A DNA stretch of 64,000 nucleotides from Rhodocyclaceae bacterium. GTDB lineage: Bacteria; Pseudomonadota; Gammaproteobacteria; Burkholderiales; Rhodocyclaceae. Below are positions 45,489 through 53,400 of this stretch, one piece after another. The stretch's first letter is position 1. Each line of letters opens with the position of its first letter. The notes under the pieces were generated by a model. That model saw only the letters and a list, made by a program, of their open reading frames with translations, was not told where the DNA came from and searched no databases. Made by a program: the position numbers and the translations under genes. The stretch is taken from NCBI GenBank assembly GCA_016721505.1, contig JADKHX010000009.1:153463-217462 (forward strand). The letters are read 5' to 3'.

Positions 45489-45893
45489 TTAATACGACAA
45501 ACAAGCGGCGTTAAGCAAACCAACGGTGATTGAAAGCGTCGCCAAAAATATGGCCGGCGCCATGCGTCCAGCGGGAATATCCTGGTCAAGCTGCGGCAAG
45601 GTCAGGCGCGCAATGCGATAAGCCACCAGCTGTACCACGCCCGCGACGAGGCCCCACAAAGCTAGGTCAAGCAGCGTGTCGCTGTGGGCGATGACATTGG
45701 CAATCGGCAGAGCGAAACCCAACAGCGAACCGGCCAAACTCACCGCTGCCGCCATATTGTTGGCGCGAATCAGGGAGATTTCCTGGTACGGCGTGATGTT
45801 GATATAAACCACCAGAAAGGCCGCCATCAGCGTAATCGCAGCAGCGAAATAGATCAGGAAGTTGGGTAAGGCGGTGAGAAATTGATCTAGCAT
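45489..45893 (-). CDS. DUF350 integral membrane protein
   Basis: A 134-residue protein with about four transmembrane helices. It begins MLDQFLTALPNFLIYFAAAI, has the DUF350 repeat-like pattern ISLIRANNMAAAVSLAGSLL with GFALPIANVI, and ends FLATLSITVGLLNAACLSY. E. coli YjfL is the familiar member; its function is unknown. It is the first gene of the seven-gene operon, 22 bases upstream of the SPFH gene. The 5' flank (45894-45990) holds the probable promoter and a short TAAATC tandem repeat. Confidence 0.88.
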   Translation of the reverse strand: MLDQFLTALPNFLIYFAAAITLMAAFLVVYINITPYQEISLIRANNMAAAVSLAGSLLGFALPIANVIAHSDTLLDLALWGLVAGVVQLVAYRIARLTLPQLDQDIPAGRMAPAIFLATLSITVGLLNAACLSY

Positions 45894-45982
45894 TTCAGAC
45901 TCCTACGTGAAGACTTCAGCAATTTTGTTCCATTGTGCCGCATTACCGCGCGTAGTTCACTAAATCTAAATCTATATCTAAA

Positions 45983-47191
45983 TCAAATCCAGCGTTGCTG
46001 CGTATAGCTCCCGTTGCTGAGGCGGTCGAGCGCGCTTTGCACGATTTGTCGGCCCCATTTGAATTCTTTGTAGAGCACGATAAATTTCCAAATATCTTGC
46101 ACTACCAAGCGCCGCTCGCGCCACGAAAGTCCCATCAGTGCAGCGCGAAAATCAGCTTCATGTGGCATACCGAAAGCGACCTTGAGCGGATTCCACTGAT
46201 CGGTGGTGCGACGCACCTCTGAGGCGATCATCTTGCGATAAACCTCCTGCACGGGGCGATTGCGTAGCCGCGCTTCAACAATCGCCTCACCGGAAATGGC
46301 ACCGGAATGGAGGGCGCAGCTCATACCTTCGGCAATGATGTTGAGGAAGCCGGCCGCCTGACCGGTGATCAGCACGTTGCCTTTGCCGAACACATAACGA
46401 TTGATTAGCGATGGGCCAAAATTTTCGGCGCAGCCTTCGTGACTGGTATGTGGGTCGAGTTTCACGCCGTGTTTTTCTTCGAGATAGTGCACCACATTTT
46501 TGTGTTTCGCATCGAAGTTGTCGCCGCTTTTGAAACCGACGCCAACAATTTGCTGGCCATCGCGGGCGTGGCTCCATGTGTAATGACCGAGGTTCGGATT
46601 GAAGAAGAAATGAAAGTATTCATGGTCGAGCGGGCAGTCGATGATGCCGTGGAATTTTTGACCGACGAAGAACCACGGAATTTGTTCCGGATAACCCGGG
46701 TAAATCGAACGTATCACTGGCGAGCTGGGGCCATCGGCGCCGATGACATGGCGCGCGCGGTACTGAATGTCTTCGCCCTGTTGTCTAGCATTGACGACAA
46801 TGTGATCTTTTTCCTCGGCCAAGCTAACGAAGGAAGTTTGATCATGCACCTCTGCACCGCTACGCATAATCGCCCAGTAGTCGGAATATTTGCGGTGCAG
46901 GTGGGGCGTCGAACCGCCGAAGAAATCCAGGCTCATCGAAACCATGGACGGAAAATGAAAGGTCACGCCGCGACACCAGGTCGGATCGTGCAGCACTTCG
47001 CGCGGCAAGGGACCAAAATTTTCCAGCAAGAATCGATGCCCGCGTGGCGACAAAATTCCACTGCAAATCTTGTGGCGCGGGAGTTCCTTACGCTCAAGGA
47101 TGATGGTTTCCAGACCGGCATCGGTCAGGCGTTTGGCCGAGGCGGCAGCCGCGAGGCTGGCACCGACGATGACGACATCTACGTTACGCAT
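45983..47191 (-). CDS. Geranylgeranyl-reductase-like FAD oxidoreductase
   Basis: A 402-residue flavoprotein. The FAD-binding start is VDVVIVGASLAAAASAKRLT followed by ILERKELPRHKICSGILSPR, where the RxKxCSG segment marks the geranylgeranyl reductase/halogenase-like branch. ARHVIGADGPSSPVIRSIYP and VLITGQAAGFLNIIAEGMSC complete the FAD site. The family reduces isoprenoid or other double bonds or hydroxylates aromatics; the substrate is unknown. There is no signal peptide. It lies upstream of the DUF350-speD operon on the same strand, with about 90 bases between, so possible read-through cannot be excluded. Confidence 0.82.
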   Translation of the reverse strand: MRNVDVVIVGASLAAAASAKRLTDAGLETIILERKELPRHKICSGILSPRGHRFLLENFGPLPREVLHDPTWCRGVTFHFPSMVSMSLDFFGGSTPHLHRKYSDYWAIMRSGAEVHDQTSFVSLAEEKDHIVVNARQQGEDIQYRARHVIGADGPSSPVIRSIYPGYPEQIPWFFVGQKFHGIIDCPLDHEYFHFFFNPNLGHYTWSHARDGQQIVGVGFKSGDNFDAKHKNVVHYLEEKHGVKLDPHTSHEGCAENFGPSLINRYVFGKGNVLITGQAAGFLNIIAEGMSCALHSGAISGEAIVEARLRNRPVQEVYRKMIASEVRRTTDQWNPLKVAFGMPHEADFRAALMGLSWRERRLVVQDIWKFIVLYKEFKWGRQIVQSALDRLSNGSYTQQRWI

Positions 47192-47208
47192 AGTGATTTG
47201 CTATTTTC

Positions 47209-47234
47209 ATGAGTTGGTGCTGGTGTGCTCTGCA
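47209..47234 (+). repeat. Dispersed 26-bp repeat, partly degenerate
   Basis: ATGAGTTGGTGCTGGT is intact but the 3' part (GTGCTCTGCA) has drifted. It lies in the 82-base gap between two oxidoreductase genes. Confidence 0.65.
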
Positions 47235-47273
47235 TGGCGGGATGTCCGCTTCGCGGAGCGCCAACACCGTTAA

Positions 47274-48215
47274 TCAAAGTAAGTTTGCCAAATGTACCAC
47301 TGGCGTATCCGTTACGTGGGCGAACGCGGCGATATCTGCGATATCTTCGACCACAATTCGCGCCGGATTGCGTCCCTCAAGCATCCACCGAATTTGTAGA
47401 TCGGCATTCACGCGACCACTATGGCGCGCACTCGCAGTGATCGGGATTGCCATCCGCTGCAGGTCAAGATTCATTGTGCAACCCGACGCCAGACGGAGGC
47501 TGTCATAGTGACTGATCAAACGCTCATGATCGCGGTGAAAGGCGACCGGTTCGATGACATAAAAGTCACTATCGTTCAGTTTTTCGCGAACCTTTGGCAA
47601 GGCGCTGAGCGCTTCACCGAGACTGGCAATTGTCACGCCGTGCAGCCAGTTTTTTAACGCGTAAAACAGGCGACCATCGGCTACGATCACCCGCAATGTT
47701 GTTTTCAGCGGCGCGAGAAAATGTTCAATTCGCGCTTCGGGAATTGGCAATCCTTCAGTCAGTGCAAATGAAATATCAGTACCGGAATCGCTGGATACCC
47801 TGATTGCGACATTGCCACCGAGTTGCTGAATGATGGATTGCAACAGGGCAGCGTTTTCGGTCAAGGTCTGGCTGGCAATCAGCATCGTTGGCGGACTGAT
47901 CTCGCCAGTTGGTGCTGGTCGCATGCCGTCAAACGAGGGCTTTGTACCCCGTTGTTGCGCCAACTCGCCGCGTAAACCCGTCACCATGCCGACTAAATCA
48001 ATACTTTCCGGGCAGGCCGGTTCGCAGGCGCCGCATAGCGTGCAGCTATCCAAAGACTCGACCAGATCATTGGCTGTGGCGCCATGCTGCAGGGCTTTGG
48101 CGCGGCCATGCGGTGTCAGCCGGATATCGTGAGTGCTGCGCCACACAGGGCACGACAGCAAACACAAGCTGCACCCGCTGCACGCCGCATAGGTTCTCGA
48201 ACGCAATGGCACCAT
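47274..48215 (-). CDS. 4Fe-4S ferredoxin-type (Fe-S)-binding protein
   Basis: A 313-residue protein with two cysteine clusters near the N terminus, CSGCSLCLLSCPVW and CTLCGACEPACPESIDLVGM, each able to hold one 4Fe-4S centre. The remaining two thirds lack the CCG domains of GlcF/LldE and are not recognised; they include FYVIEPVAFHRDHERLISHY. A dispersed repeat encodes MRPAPTGE between the ferredoxin part and the rest. It starts at the stop of an FAD-linked oxidase gene, so the two likely form an FAD/Fe-S dehydrogenase that passes electrons to a membrane acceptor. Confidence 0.82.
   Translation of the reverse strand: MVPLRSRTYAACSGCSLCLLSCPVWRSTHDIRLTPHGRAKALQHGATANDLVESLDSCTLCGACEPACPESIDLVGMVTGLRGELAQQRGTKPSFDGMRPAPTGEISPPTMLIASQTLTENAALLQSIIQQLGGNVAIRVSSDSGTDISFALTEGLPIPEARIEHFLAPLKTTLRVIVADGRLFYALKNWLHGVTIASLGEALSALPKVREKLNDSDFYVIEPVAFHRDHERLISHYDSLRLASGCTMNLDLQRMAIPITASARHSGRVNADLQIRWMLEGRNPARIVVEDIADIAAFAHVTDTPVVHLANLL
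47904..47929 (+). repeat. Dispersed 26-bp repeat inside the Fe-S gene
   Basis: GCCAGTTGGTGCTGGT, CGC, ATGCCGT. Read on the minus strand as GMRPAPTGE. Confidence 0.9.
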
Positions 48216-49855
48216 CAGAAAATCACGTCGCGGTTAAGAATCATGTTGGGATCGGCCTGGCGCTTCATTGCCAGATGGCGGTCAACTACTTCGTCGCCAA
48301 AGACCCGGCGGATATAGCCCTTCATCATGCCGCCGAAGCGGTAGTAGCTGGCACCAACCGCCACCCCGACGTCGTAGATTTCATTCTTGAATGACTGCAA
48401 GGTATCGCGGCTATAGCAATCTTGATCGTTCAAATCGCCCATCATCGGCTCGAACTCACAGCCGTAGGCGTGGGTGACCGCATCCGGCGGAATACATGAC
48501 ATTTCGTAATGTGGCGCATGGTCGGGGCGCAGCTTGATACCAACGCAGTACAAGGTGTAGTAGCGGAAATACTTCTTGCAAACTGCGTTGCCTTTCAGGG
48601 TGGCGTCGATGAATTTTTCGGATGAAGTCGCCAGATCCGGAATCACCATTTGGCGCGAACCCCAGTGCTTCCAAACAGCGCGCGAAAACACTACGGTGCG
48701 GTCGGTCATCTTGCCGTTGCGGGTGTGTTCCGGGCGTCGAAACTCAGGGAACAAAGTGTTCTTGCGCTCACGCAAATACAGTGCCTCGCGCATGCGCCAG
48801 GGCCGTAGCGCGTAGTACAGCCCCATTCGCAGTGAGATGCCAAGCTCACCATGGCCGCGCAGGCGGTGCAGCCAGTCCGTTTTGAATGCCGCTTCGCGTT
48901 CATCGGAATCGAAGGCGACGAGCAAATTCACTACCTTATCCATCATGGTCAAAATGCCCGAGTAATCCGAGGCATCGTTGGCGTCGAGCAGTTGCAGGTC
49001 CTCAATCGCAGTGGCCAGTGAGGTGTAATAAAAGTAGTGCATCGCAATTGGCGTGTAGGGGCGTATTTTCAGTGTGGCTTCGGTGATCACCCCGAACTGG
49101 CCGTAGCCCAGGATCATGCGTTGGAACAACGCTGCGTTTTCGCTGTCGGAGCACTCAACAATTTCCCCGGTCGGCGTCACTACTTGGAGCGCCATCGCTT
49201 GATCTGCACTGCAGCCCCGGCGGGCCGAGTTCACATCAATCCCACCAACGCCAAGCGTGCCGCCAACTGATGAGGTCATGTTTAACGGCGCAGATTGGTA
49301 GTCCAGATTCTGCCGGCGCAGGGCTTCGGCCAGGCTATGCCAAAAGATGCCGGCCTGTGTGCGGACAGTCAAATTTTCCGCGTCAATGCTTAACACTTTG
49401 GACATCCCTGTCATGTCGAGCAGCACGCCGCCAAACGCAACCGATTCACCTTCGGTAGTCAAACCACCACCACGCACAGTGACTGGCACCTTGCAGGTCT
49501 GCGCCGTCTTCATCAGCGTAGAAATCTGTGCAGCGTCCTTGGCAATCACCACGCCATGCGGCATGCCATAGGCTGTGCCGCCGGCATCGGTGGCGAAGGT
49601 GCCGGTGACGAATTTTTGCTCGATTAACTCAACACCGGCAGCGGCCAGCGCTAAAGAGAAATCCGCCCAAACCGGTTCGTTCCAGCGCTTTGGGTTGGTC
49701 TGCTGGCGCTTGATTCCTTGCAGCGCATCGGGTGCGACCGGGTCGGCGGGCAGGGTGCCAATGTCAATAACGGGAATGTCCAATTTCAGCGTCCAACAAG
49801 TGAAGGCGGCATTATTGCCGAAAGCACGAGGATGACGGCGTCTCGCCGGCACCAA
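48215..49855 (-). CDS. FAD-binding oxidoreductase (GlcD/FAD_binding_4 type)
   Basis: About 520-546 residues. VTVRGGGLTTEGESVAFGGV, then VRTQAGIFWHSLAEALRRQN and SSVGGTLGVGGIDVNSARRG, are the VAO/PCMH-type FAD-binding domain. GYGQFGVITEATLKIRPYTP closes it, and a C-terminal cap ends KRQADPNMILNRDVIF. The start is uncertain: the frame is open to a TTG within a dispersed repeat at 49835-49860, but the conserved part begins at about LDIPVIDIGTLPADPVAPD. It is paired with the Fe-S protein downstream (one-base overlap). The likely reaction is oxidation of an alpha-hydroxy acid or similar substrate. Confidence 0.83.
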   Translation of the reverse strand: MVPARRRHPRAFGNNAAFTCWTLKLDIPVIDIGTLPADPVAPDALQGIKRQQTNPKRWNEPVWADFSLALAAAGVELIEQKFVTGTFATDAGGTAYGMPHGVVIAKDAAQISTLMKTAQTCKVPVTVRGGGLTTEGESVAFGGVLLDMTGMSKVLSIDAENLTVRTQAGIFWHSLAEALRRQNLDYQSAPLNMTSSVGGTLGVGGIDVNSARRGCSADQAMALQVVTPTGEIVECSDSENAALFQRMILGYGQFGVITEATLKIRPYTPIAMHYFYYTSLATAIEDLQLLDANDASDYSGILTMMDKVVNLLVAFDSDEREAAFKTDWLHRLRGHGELGISLRMGLYYALRPWRMREALYLRERKNTLFPEFRRPEHTRNGKMTDRTVVFSRAVWKHWGSRQMVIPDLATSSEKFIDATLKGNAVCKKYFRYYTLYCVGIKLRPDHAPHYEMSCIPPDAVTHAYGCEFEPMMGDLNDQDCYSRDTLQSFKNEIYDVGVAVGASYYRFGGMMKGYIRRVFGDEVVDRHLAMKRQADPNMILNRDVIF

Positions 49856-49860
49856 GCAGG
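49835..49860 (-). repeat. Dispersed 26-bp repeat at the 5' edge of the FAD oxidoreductase gene
   Basis: ACGGCGT, CTC, GCCGGCACCAAGCAGG. It overlaps the region where translation would be expected to start. Confidence 0.7.
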
Positions 49861-49910
49861 GAAAAAATCAGCTGCCGTACGTTATCTGCGGTGCTACTTG
49901 ATTGACGCCA

Positions 49911-50888
49911 TCAAGCGTTCGCATACCCCGCCAAGCGAACGCGAATGATCTGATCGGCCTCGTTCATGATCCGATCAATCAGTTCTTTGACGGTCGGGAT
50001 GTCATGAATCAAGCCGGCGACCATGCCGCACGACCAGGCACCAGCGTCCATCGCACCATCTTGCATCACCTTGGGGTAGACGCCGGCGACTTCCGCCATG
50101 ATGTCGGAGAACTGCAGCGCGGCACCGAGTGTGCGTTCCTTTTCCAGCAGGCGCTCAACGGCATCGTTCTTCAACACGCGCTCGGTGTTGCGTAATGGGC
50201 GCATGACCAAGCGAGTATCGAGTTCGCTGGCAGCCAGAATGGCCTGTTTGACGTTCTCATGCACCGGCGCTTCTTTGGTGGCAATAAAGCGGGTTCCCAT
50301 GTTGATACCATCTGCACCCAGCGCCAGCGCGGCGACCAATGAACGGCCATCTGCCATGCCACCGGAGGCGACGAAGGGAATCTTCAATTCCTCGGCAGCA
50401 CGCGGTAGCAGAATGAAATTCGGTACATCGTCCTCGCCGGGATGCCCGCCACATTCAAAACCGTCAACGCTGACTGCGTCACAGCCAATAGCCTCGGCTT
50501 TCAAGGAGTGCCGCACAGAAGTGCATTTGTGTATCACTTTGACGCCCGCTTCATGCAAACCCGGCAACCATTTCACCGGATTGTTGCCCGCCGTCTCAAC
50601 GATGCGCACACCACCGTCGACGATTGCCTTGATGTATCCAGGGTAGTCGGGTTGATTGACGATAGGCAAGAAAGTCAAATTAACACCTATCGGCTTGTCG
50701 GTCATTTCGCGGCAACGACGAATTTCTTTGGCCAGATCTTCGGGCGTGCGCTGCGTCAGCGCGGTGATAATTCCCAAGCCGCCAGCGTTAGAGACCGCCG
50801 CAGCGATTTCGGCGAGCCCGACAAAATGCATGCCGCCTTGAATGATCGGGTGTTCGATACCGAAAAGTTCGGTGATTTTGGTTTTCAT
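49911..50888 (-). CDS. Nitronate monooxygenase family protein
   Basis: A 325-residue FMN-dependent TIM-barrel enzyme. It has GIEHPIIQGGMHFVGLAEIA, VSNAGGLGIITALTQRTPED, DAVSVDGFECGGHPGEDDVP (with the GGH substrate/flavin motif), IPFVASGGMADGRSLVAALA and GADGINMGTRFIATKEAPVH (phosphate-binding end). The family oxidises alkyl nitronates such as propionate-3-nitronate, though many members have other roles. It is 55 bases upstream of the FAD/Fe-S pair on the same strand, so co-transcription is possible. Confidence 0.9.
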   Translation of the reverse strand: MKTKITELFGIEHPIIQGGMHFVGLAEIAAAVSNAGGLGIITALTQRTPEDLAKEIRRCREMTDKPIGVNLTFLPIVNQPDYPGYIKAIVDGGVRIVETAGNNPVKWLPGLHEAGVKVIHKCTSVRHSLKAEAIGCDAVSVDGFECGGHPGEDDVPNFILLPRAAEELKIPFVASGGMADGRSLVAALALGADGINMGTRFIATKEAPVHENVKQAILAASELDTRLVMRPLRNTERVLKNDAVERLLEKERTLGAALQFSDIMAEVAGVYPKVMQDGAMDAGAWSCGMVAGLIHDIPTVKELIDRIMNEADQIIRVRLAGYANA

Positions 50889-50940
50889 TGCTTTTATTTC
50901 CTAGTGAACAAAATTGGTTGATAAATTCAAAACTTCGAGT

Positions 50941-51798
50941 TTACTCAAGTTGCCACTGCACGATGCTTGAACCCTTAAGTTGCTCGCGTAGGGCCGTGCG
51001 CTGAGACGCATTGCGATAGTGATCAAGATTTTCTAACTGGCCGATCTTGAAAAAGCCTTTGGCGAGTCTTGGGTCGTCAAAATCAAATCCAAAAAATGAA
51101 TTTCCGCCGCGTTGATCAAAATATTCTTGCATCTGATTGTTCAATCGCGCTGCATCCACAGGTTCAGAAAACACCAGCGCGCAGGTCGCGTTAATTTCAT
51201 GTTGCGCACGAAAGTGTTGCCCTGGCGAGACGAAATCGCGCGCGTCAAACATTTCTAAAAAATGCCGGCCGATGTAGATGTAGTGAAGATGCAAATTGCC
51301 AAACTCGAGCGCGGCGGAAAAGTGATCAAACTCATCGTCGGGTATCTGTGTCTTAAGATTGTAGGCTGGCGGATAGTGGTTGAAGTCCAGATTGAAAAGG
51401 TATTGCGCTTTGTCGTCATACAAATTGGCCAACTCGTATTCCAGCCAGTGAATCAACAAGTTCATCACATGCGCGGCGTGAAATCTCTTTTCATCACGAT
51501 TCGTTTTGAAAAATCCCGGGAAATTCAAGTGCAAATCATTGAGCACCTCATGCCAGTTGTCTTGCCGAATGGTTTGCATCTCAAAGCCGAGAAATTCAGT
51601 GGTCGTTTTCAGTCGGCTAATTGCCGCATCAATCTCCTGTGGCGTAGCAAAGCCGTGGCGATGATTTATGCCCTGTCGAAACAATAATTGCGGCGTCATT
51701 TGTGCGAACTGATGGCACCAGGACGCGGTGGTCTGTGTATTGTTGAGCAGGTAGCTTAGCTGTGTGCCACAGGAAAAAGTGAAATGTGCTTTGCGCAT
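50941..51798 (-). CDS. Unrecognised protein, 285 residues
   Basis: A full-length clean reading frame from MRKAHFTFSCGTQLSYLLNN to a C terminus GSSIVQWQLE. It is rich in aromatic, His, Asn and Asp residues (HHxH-like clusters are absent, but NLHLHYIYIGRHFLEMFDAR and LFNLDFNHYPPAYNLKTQIP stand out). No signal peptide, membrane helix or P-loop is visible. I cannot assign a family. It lies between a nitronate monooxygenase gene and a lipoprotein hydrolase gene, all on the minus strand, 52 bases upstream of the former. Confidence 0.7.
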   Translation of the reverse strand: MRKAHFTFSCGTQLSYLLNNTQTTASWCHQFAQMTPQLLFRQGINHRHGFATPQEIDAAISRLKTTTEFLGFEMQTIRQDNWHEVLNDLHLNFPGFFKTNRDEKRFHAAHVMNLLIHWLEYELANLYDDKAQYLFNLDFNHYPPAYNLKTQIPDDEFDHFSAALEFGNLHLHYIYIGRHFLEMFDARDFVSPGQHFRAQHEINATCALVFSEPVDAARLNNQMQEYFDQRGGNSFFGFDFDDPRLAKGFFKIGQLENLDHYRNASQRTALREQLKGSSIVQWQLE

Positions 51799-51838
51799 AC
51801 TTAATTCTTTTGCAAAATTTCAGGTCGTCTCAAAGCGC

Positions 51839-53278
51839 TCACGGTAGCCGACAAGATGGCAACTTGCCCAACGCTCTGGCTGATTTAATCGCTGCGTCGT
51901 CGTCGGTGCCAAAGCTATTGTCGGTGAAGGCACAACCATAGTTTGCTTGCGCGAGCGTCTCTGCAGTCAATACATCATCGCCCCTTGGTTTCACGCCGCG
52001 CTCGACCCAATTGACTAGATCAGCAAAGGCGCGAGCCTGCTCGGCAACGGTGAAATCGCAATGCGCGGGTGCGCGTATGGCACGTTGCACCAGTTTGCCG
52101 GCATTGCCTTTGGCGGTCGCGCGCTGGAGATAAATCTGTTCCATACTAAATGGCACCAGCATGTCGCCTAAGGTGTGTAGCGTGAGCACCGGCACGCTGA
52201 ATTCACCGTTGATTTTGGGTATCCAACGCAGACCATCGCGACGTTGTGCGTTGGCATCGGGCGCAGCGGTGGCGCGAGTGATGTTGGCGTTGAATGATGC
52301 CTCCACCGCCTGCGGCGCGTCAAAGCGGTAGTGAATGTTGTGGGTGTTAACTACATTTTTGCTCACGATGCCAGCCAAAGTGTCGACGCTCGCAAAAGCA
52401 GCCCAGATTCGGTTTTGTAAGCCGTCGACGGCAAAGCCTTCATCGAAAATCGGACGTGGACCCCCGGTCAGATACATCACTACCGATTTCAGGCGCACAC
52501 CTTGCGCGGTGGGTTTAGTGAAGGATTTATCGCTATTAAAAAGCGTCGCCCGAACATCGGATTCAATGCTTGCCCAATCAGCGCTCGGAAAATTGGCCGC
52601 AGGCAATCCCGCCAGCTGCCGCGCTGCCAATTGATACGCGCCCATGTAATCTGCCAGCGCGGTATCGCCCAAGGCGCCGCACAAAGGCAGCGCGCCGTCG
52701 TAACGGACTTTGTGGTGCGCCGATGCCAAGGTCTCGGGCTCGATGGCAGCAGCGGCAATGTGTCCGCCCATCGAACGACCTACGATGTAAATTTTGTCGG
52801 GCGCCGCTAGTACGCGACCATTTTCGGCGGCGATGCGGGTGAAGGCCAGCGCTAGTGCGTTGGTGTCCTCTATGCCAGCACGCACATCGTAATAATTCTT
52901 GCTAAAACTTGACGCCGCCCACGCGTATCCATTGTCTATGAGGTGACGTCTGATCGGCGGGTTCAGCACCTTGAGTTCTTTGTCAGTGCCGACATATCCA
53001 TGCGCGTACATCACCAGCTTACCGTTCCAGTTGGATTTAGGCACCTCGATTCGGTAGGCCGCGCCGCCATATAGGCCGCCAAGTACGCCGCCCCAACGAT
53101 CAGTTGGAGTGGTGGCATTAGTGAGTTCAGGAAAAGTCGCCGCGGCAGAATCGGGTGCAGGGGCGAAGCCTGTACGTTGGTCATGCGCACGGGTTTCGTC
53201 AATGCTGACGTTGGCGCAGGCAGTCAACATTCCCGCGCAAATGCAAGCGAGCAGAGCGGTCGGTAAGTAATTTTTCAT
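51839..53278 (-). CDS. Lipoprotein alpha/beta hydrolase
   Basis: A 479-residue protein. The signal peptide ends in the lipobox LTAC (MKNYLPTALLACICAGMLTAC), so it should be an outer- or inner-membrane lipoprotein facing the periplasm. The hydrolase domain has GKLVMYAHGYVGTDKELKVL (oxyanion), nucleophile elbow KIYIVGRSMGGHIAAAAIEP, acid in LTLHTLGDMLVPFSMEQIYL, and a late His in RAPAHCDFTVAEQARAFADL. The overall shape resembles tannase/feruloyl-esterase-like or 3-hydroxybutyrate-oligomer hydrolases, but the substrate is not clear. Confidence 0.8.
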   Translation of the reverse strand: MKNYLPTALLACICAGMLTACANVSIDETRAHDQRTGFAPAPDSAAATFPELTNATTPTDRWGGVLGGLYGGAAYRIEVPKSNWNGKLVMYAHGYVGTDKELKVLNPPIRRHLIDNGYAWAASSFSKNYYDVRAGIEDTNALALAFTRIAAENGRVLAAPDKIYIVGRSMGGHIAAAAIEPETLASAHHKVRYDGALPLCGALGDTALADYMGAYQLAARQLAGLPAANFPSADWASIESDVRATLFNSDKSFTKPTAQGVRLKSVVMYLTGGPRPIFDEGFAVDGLQNRIWAAFASVDTLAGIVSKNVVNTHNIHYRFDAPQAVEASFNANITRATAAPDANAQRRDGLRWIPKINGEFSVPVLTLHTLGDMLVPFSMEQIYLQRATAKGNAGKLVQRAIRAPAHCDFTVAEQARAFADLVNWVERGVKPRGDDVLTAETLAQANYGCAFTDNSFGTDDDAAIKSARALGKLPSCRLP

Positions 53279-53325
53279 AGATAGGTTTACGAATGGGTGA
53301 AGGTTAATGGCTACTTGCCTAAGTG

Positions 53326-53351
53326 ATAGCGTGTGGTCAGCACCAAAGCCG
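53326..53351 (-). repeat. Dispersed 26-bp repeat, degenerate intergenic copy
   Basis: ATAGCGT, GTG, GTCAGCACCAAAGCCG, in the divergent promoter region between the lipoprotein hydrolase and pabBC. Confidence 0.65.
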
Positions 53352-53400
53352 AGATTGTATGTTGTCGCGCGTCAACAATGCCGTGTCTTAAACTCGCGCC

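Noticed and set aside
48340..48365. CTGGCACCAACCGCCACCCC as a repeat copy in the FAD oxidoreductase gene
   Set aside because: Only about ten bases match, and the encoded VGASYYRFGG reads like normal family sequence.
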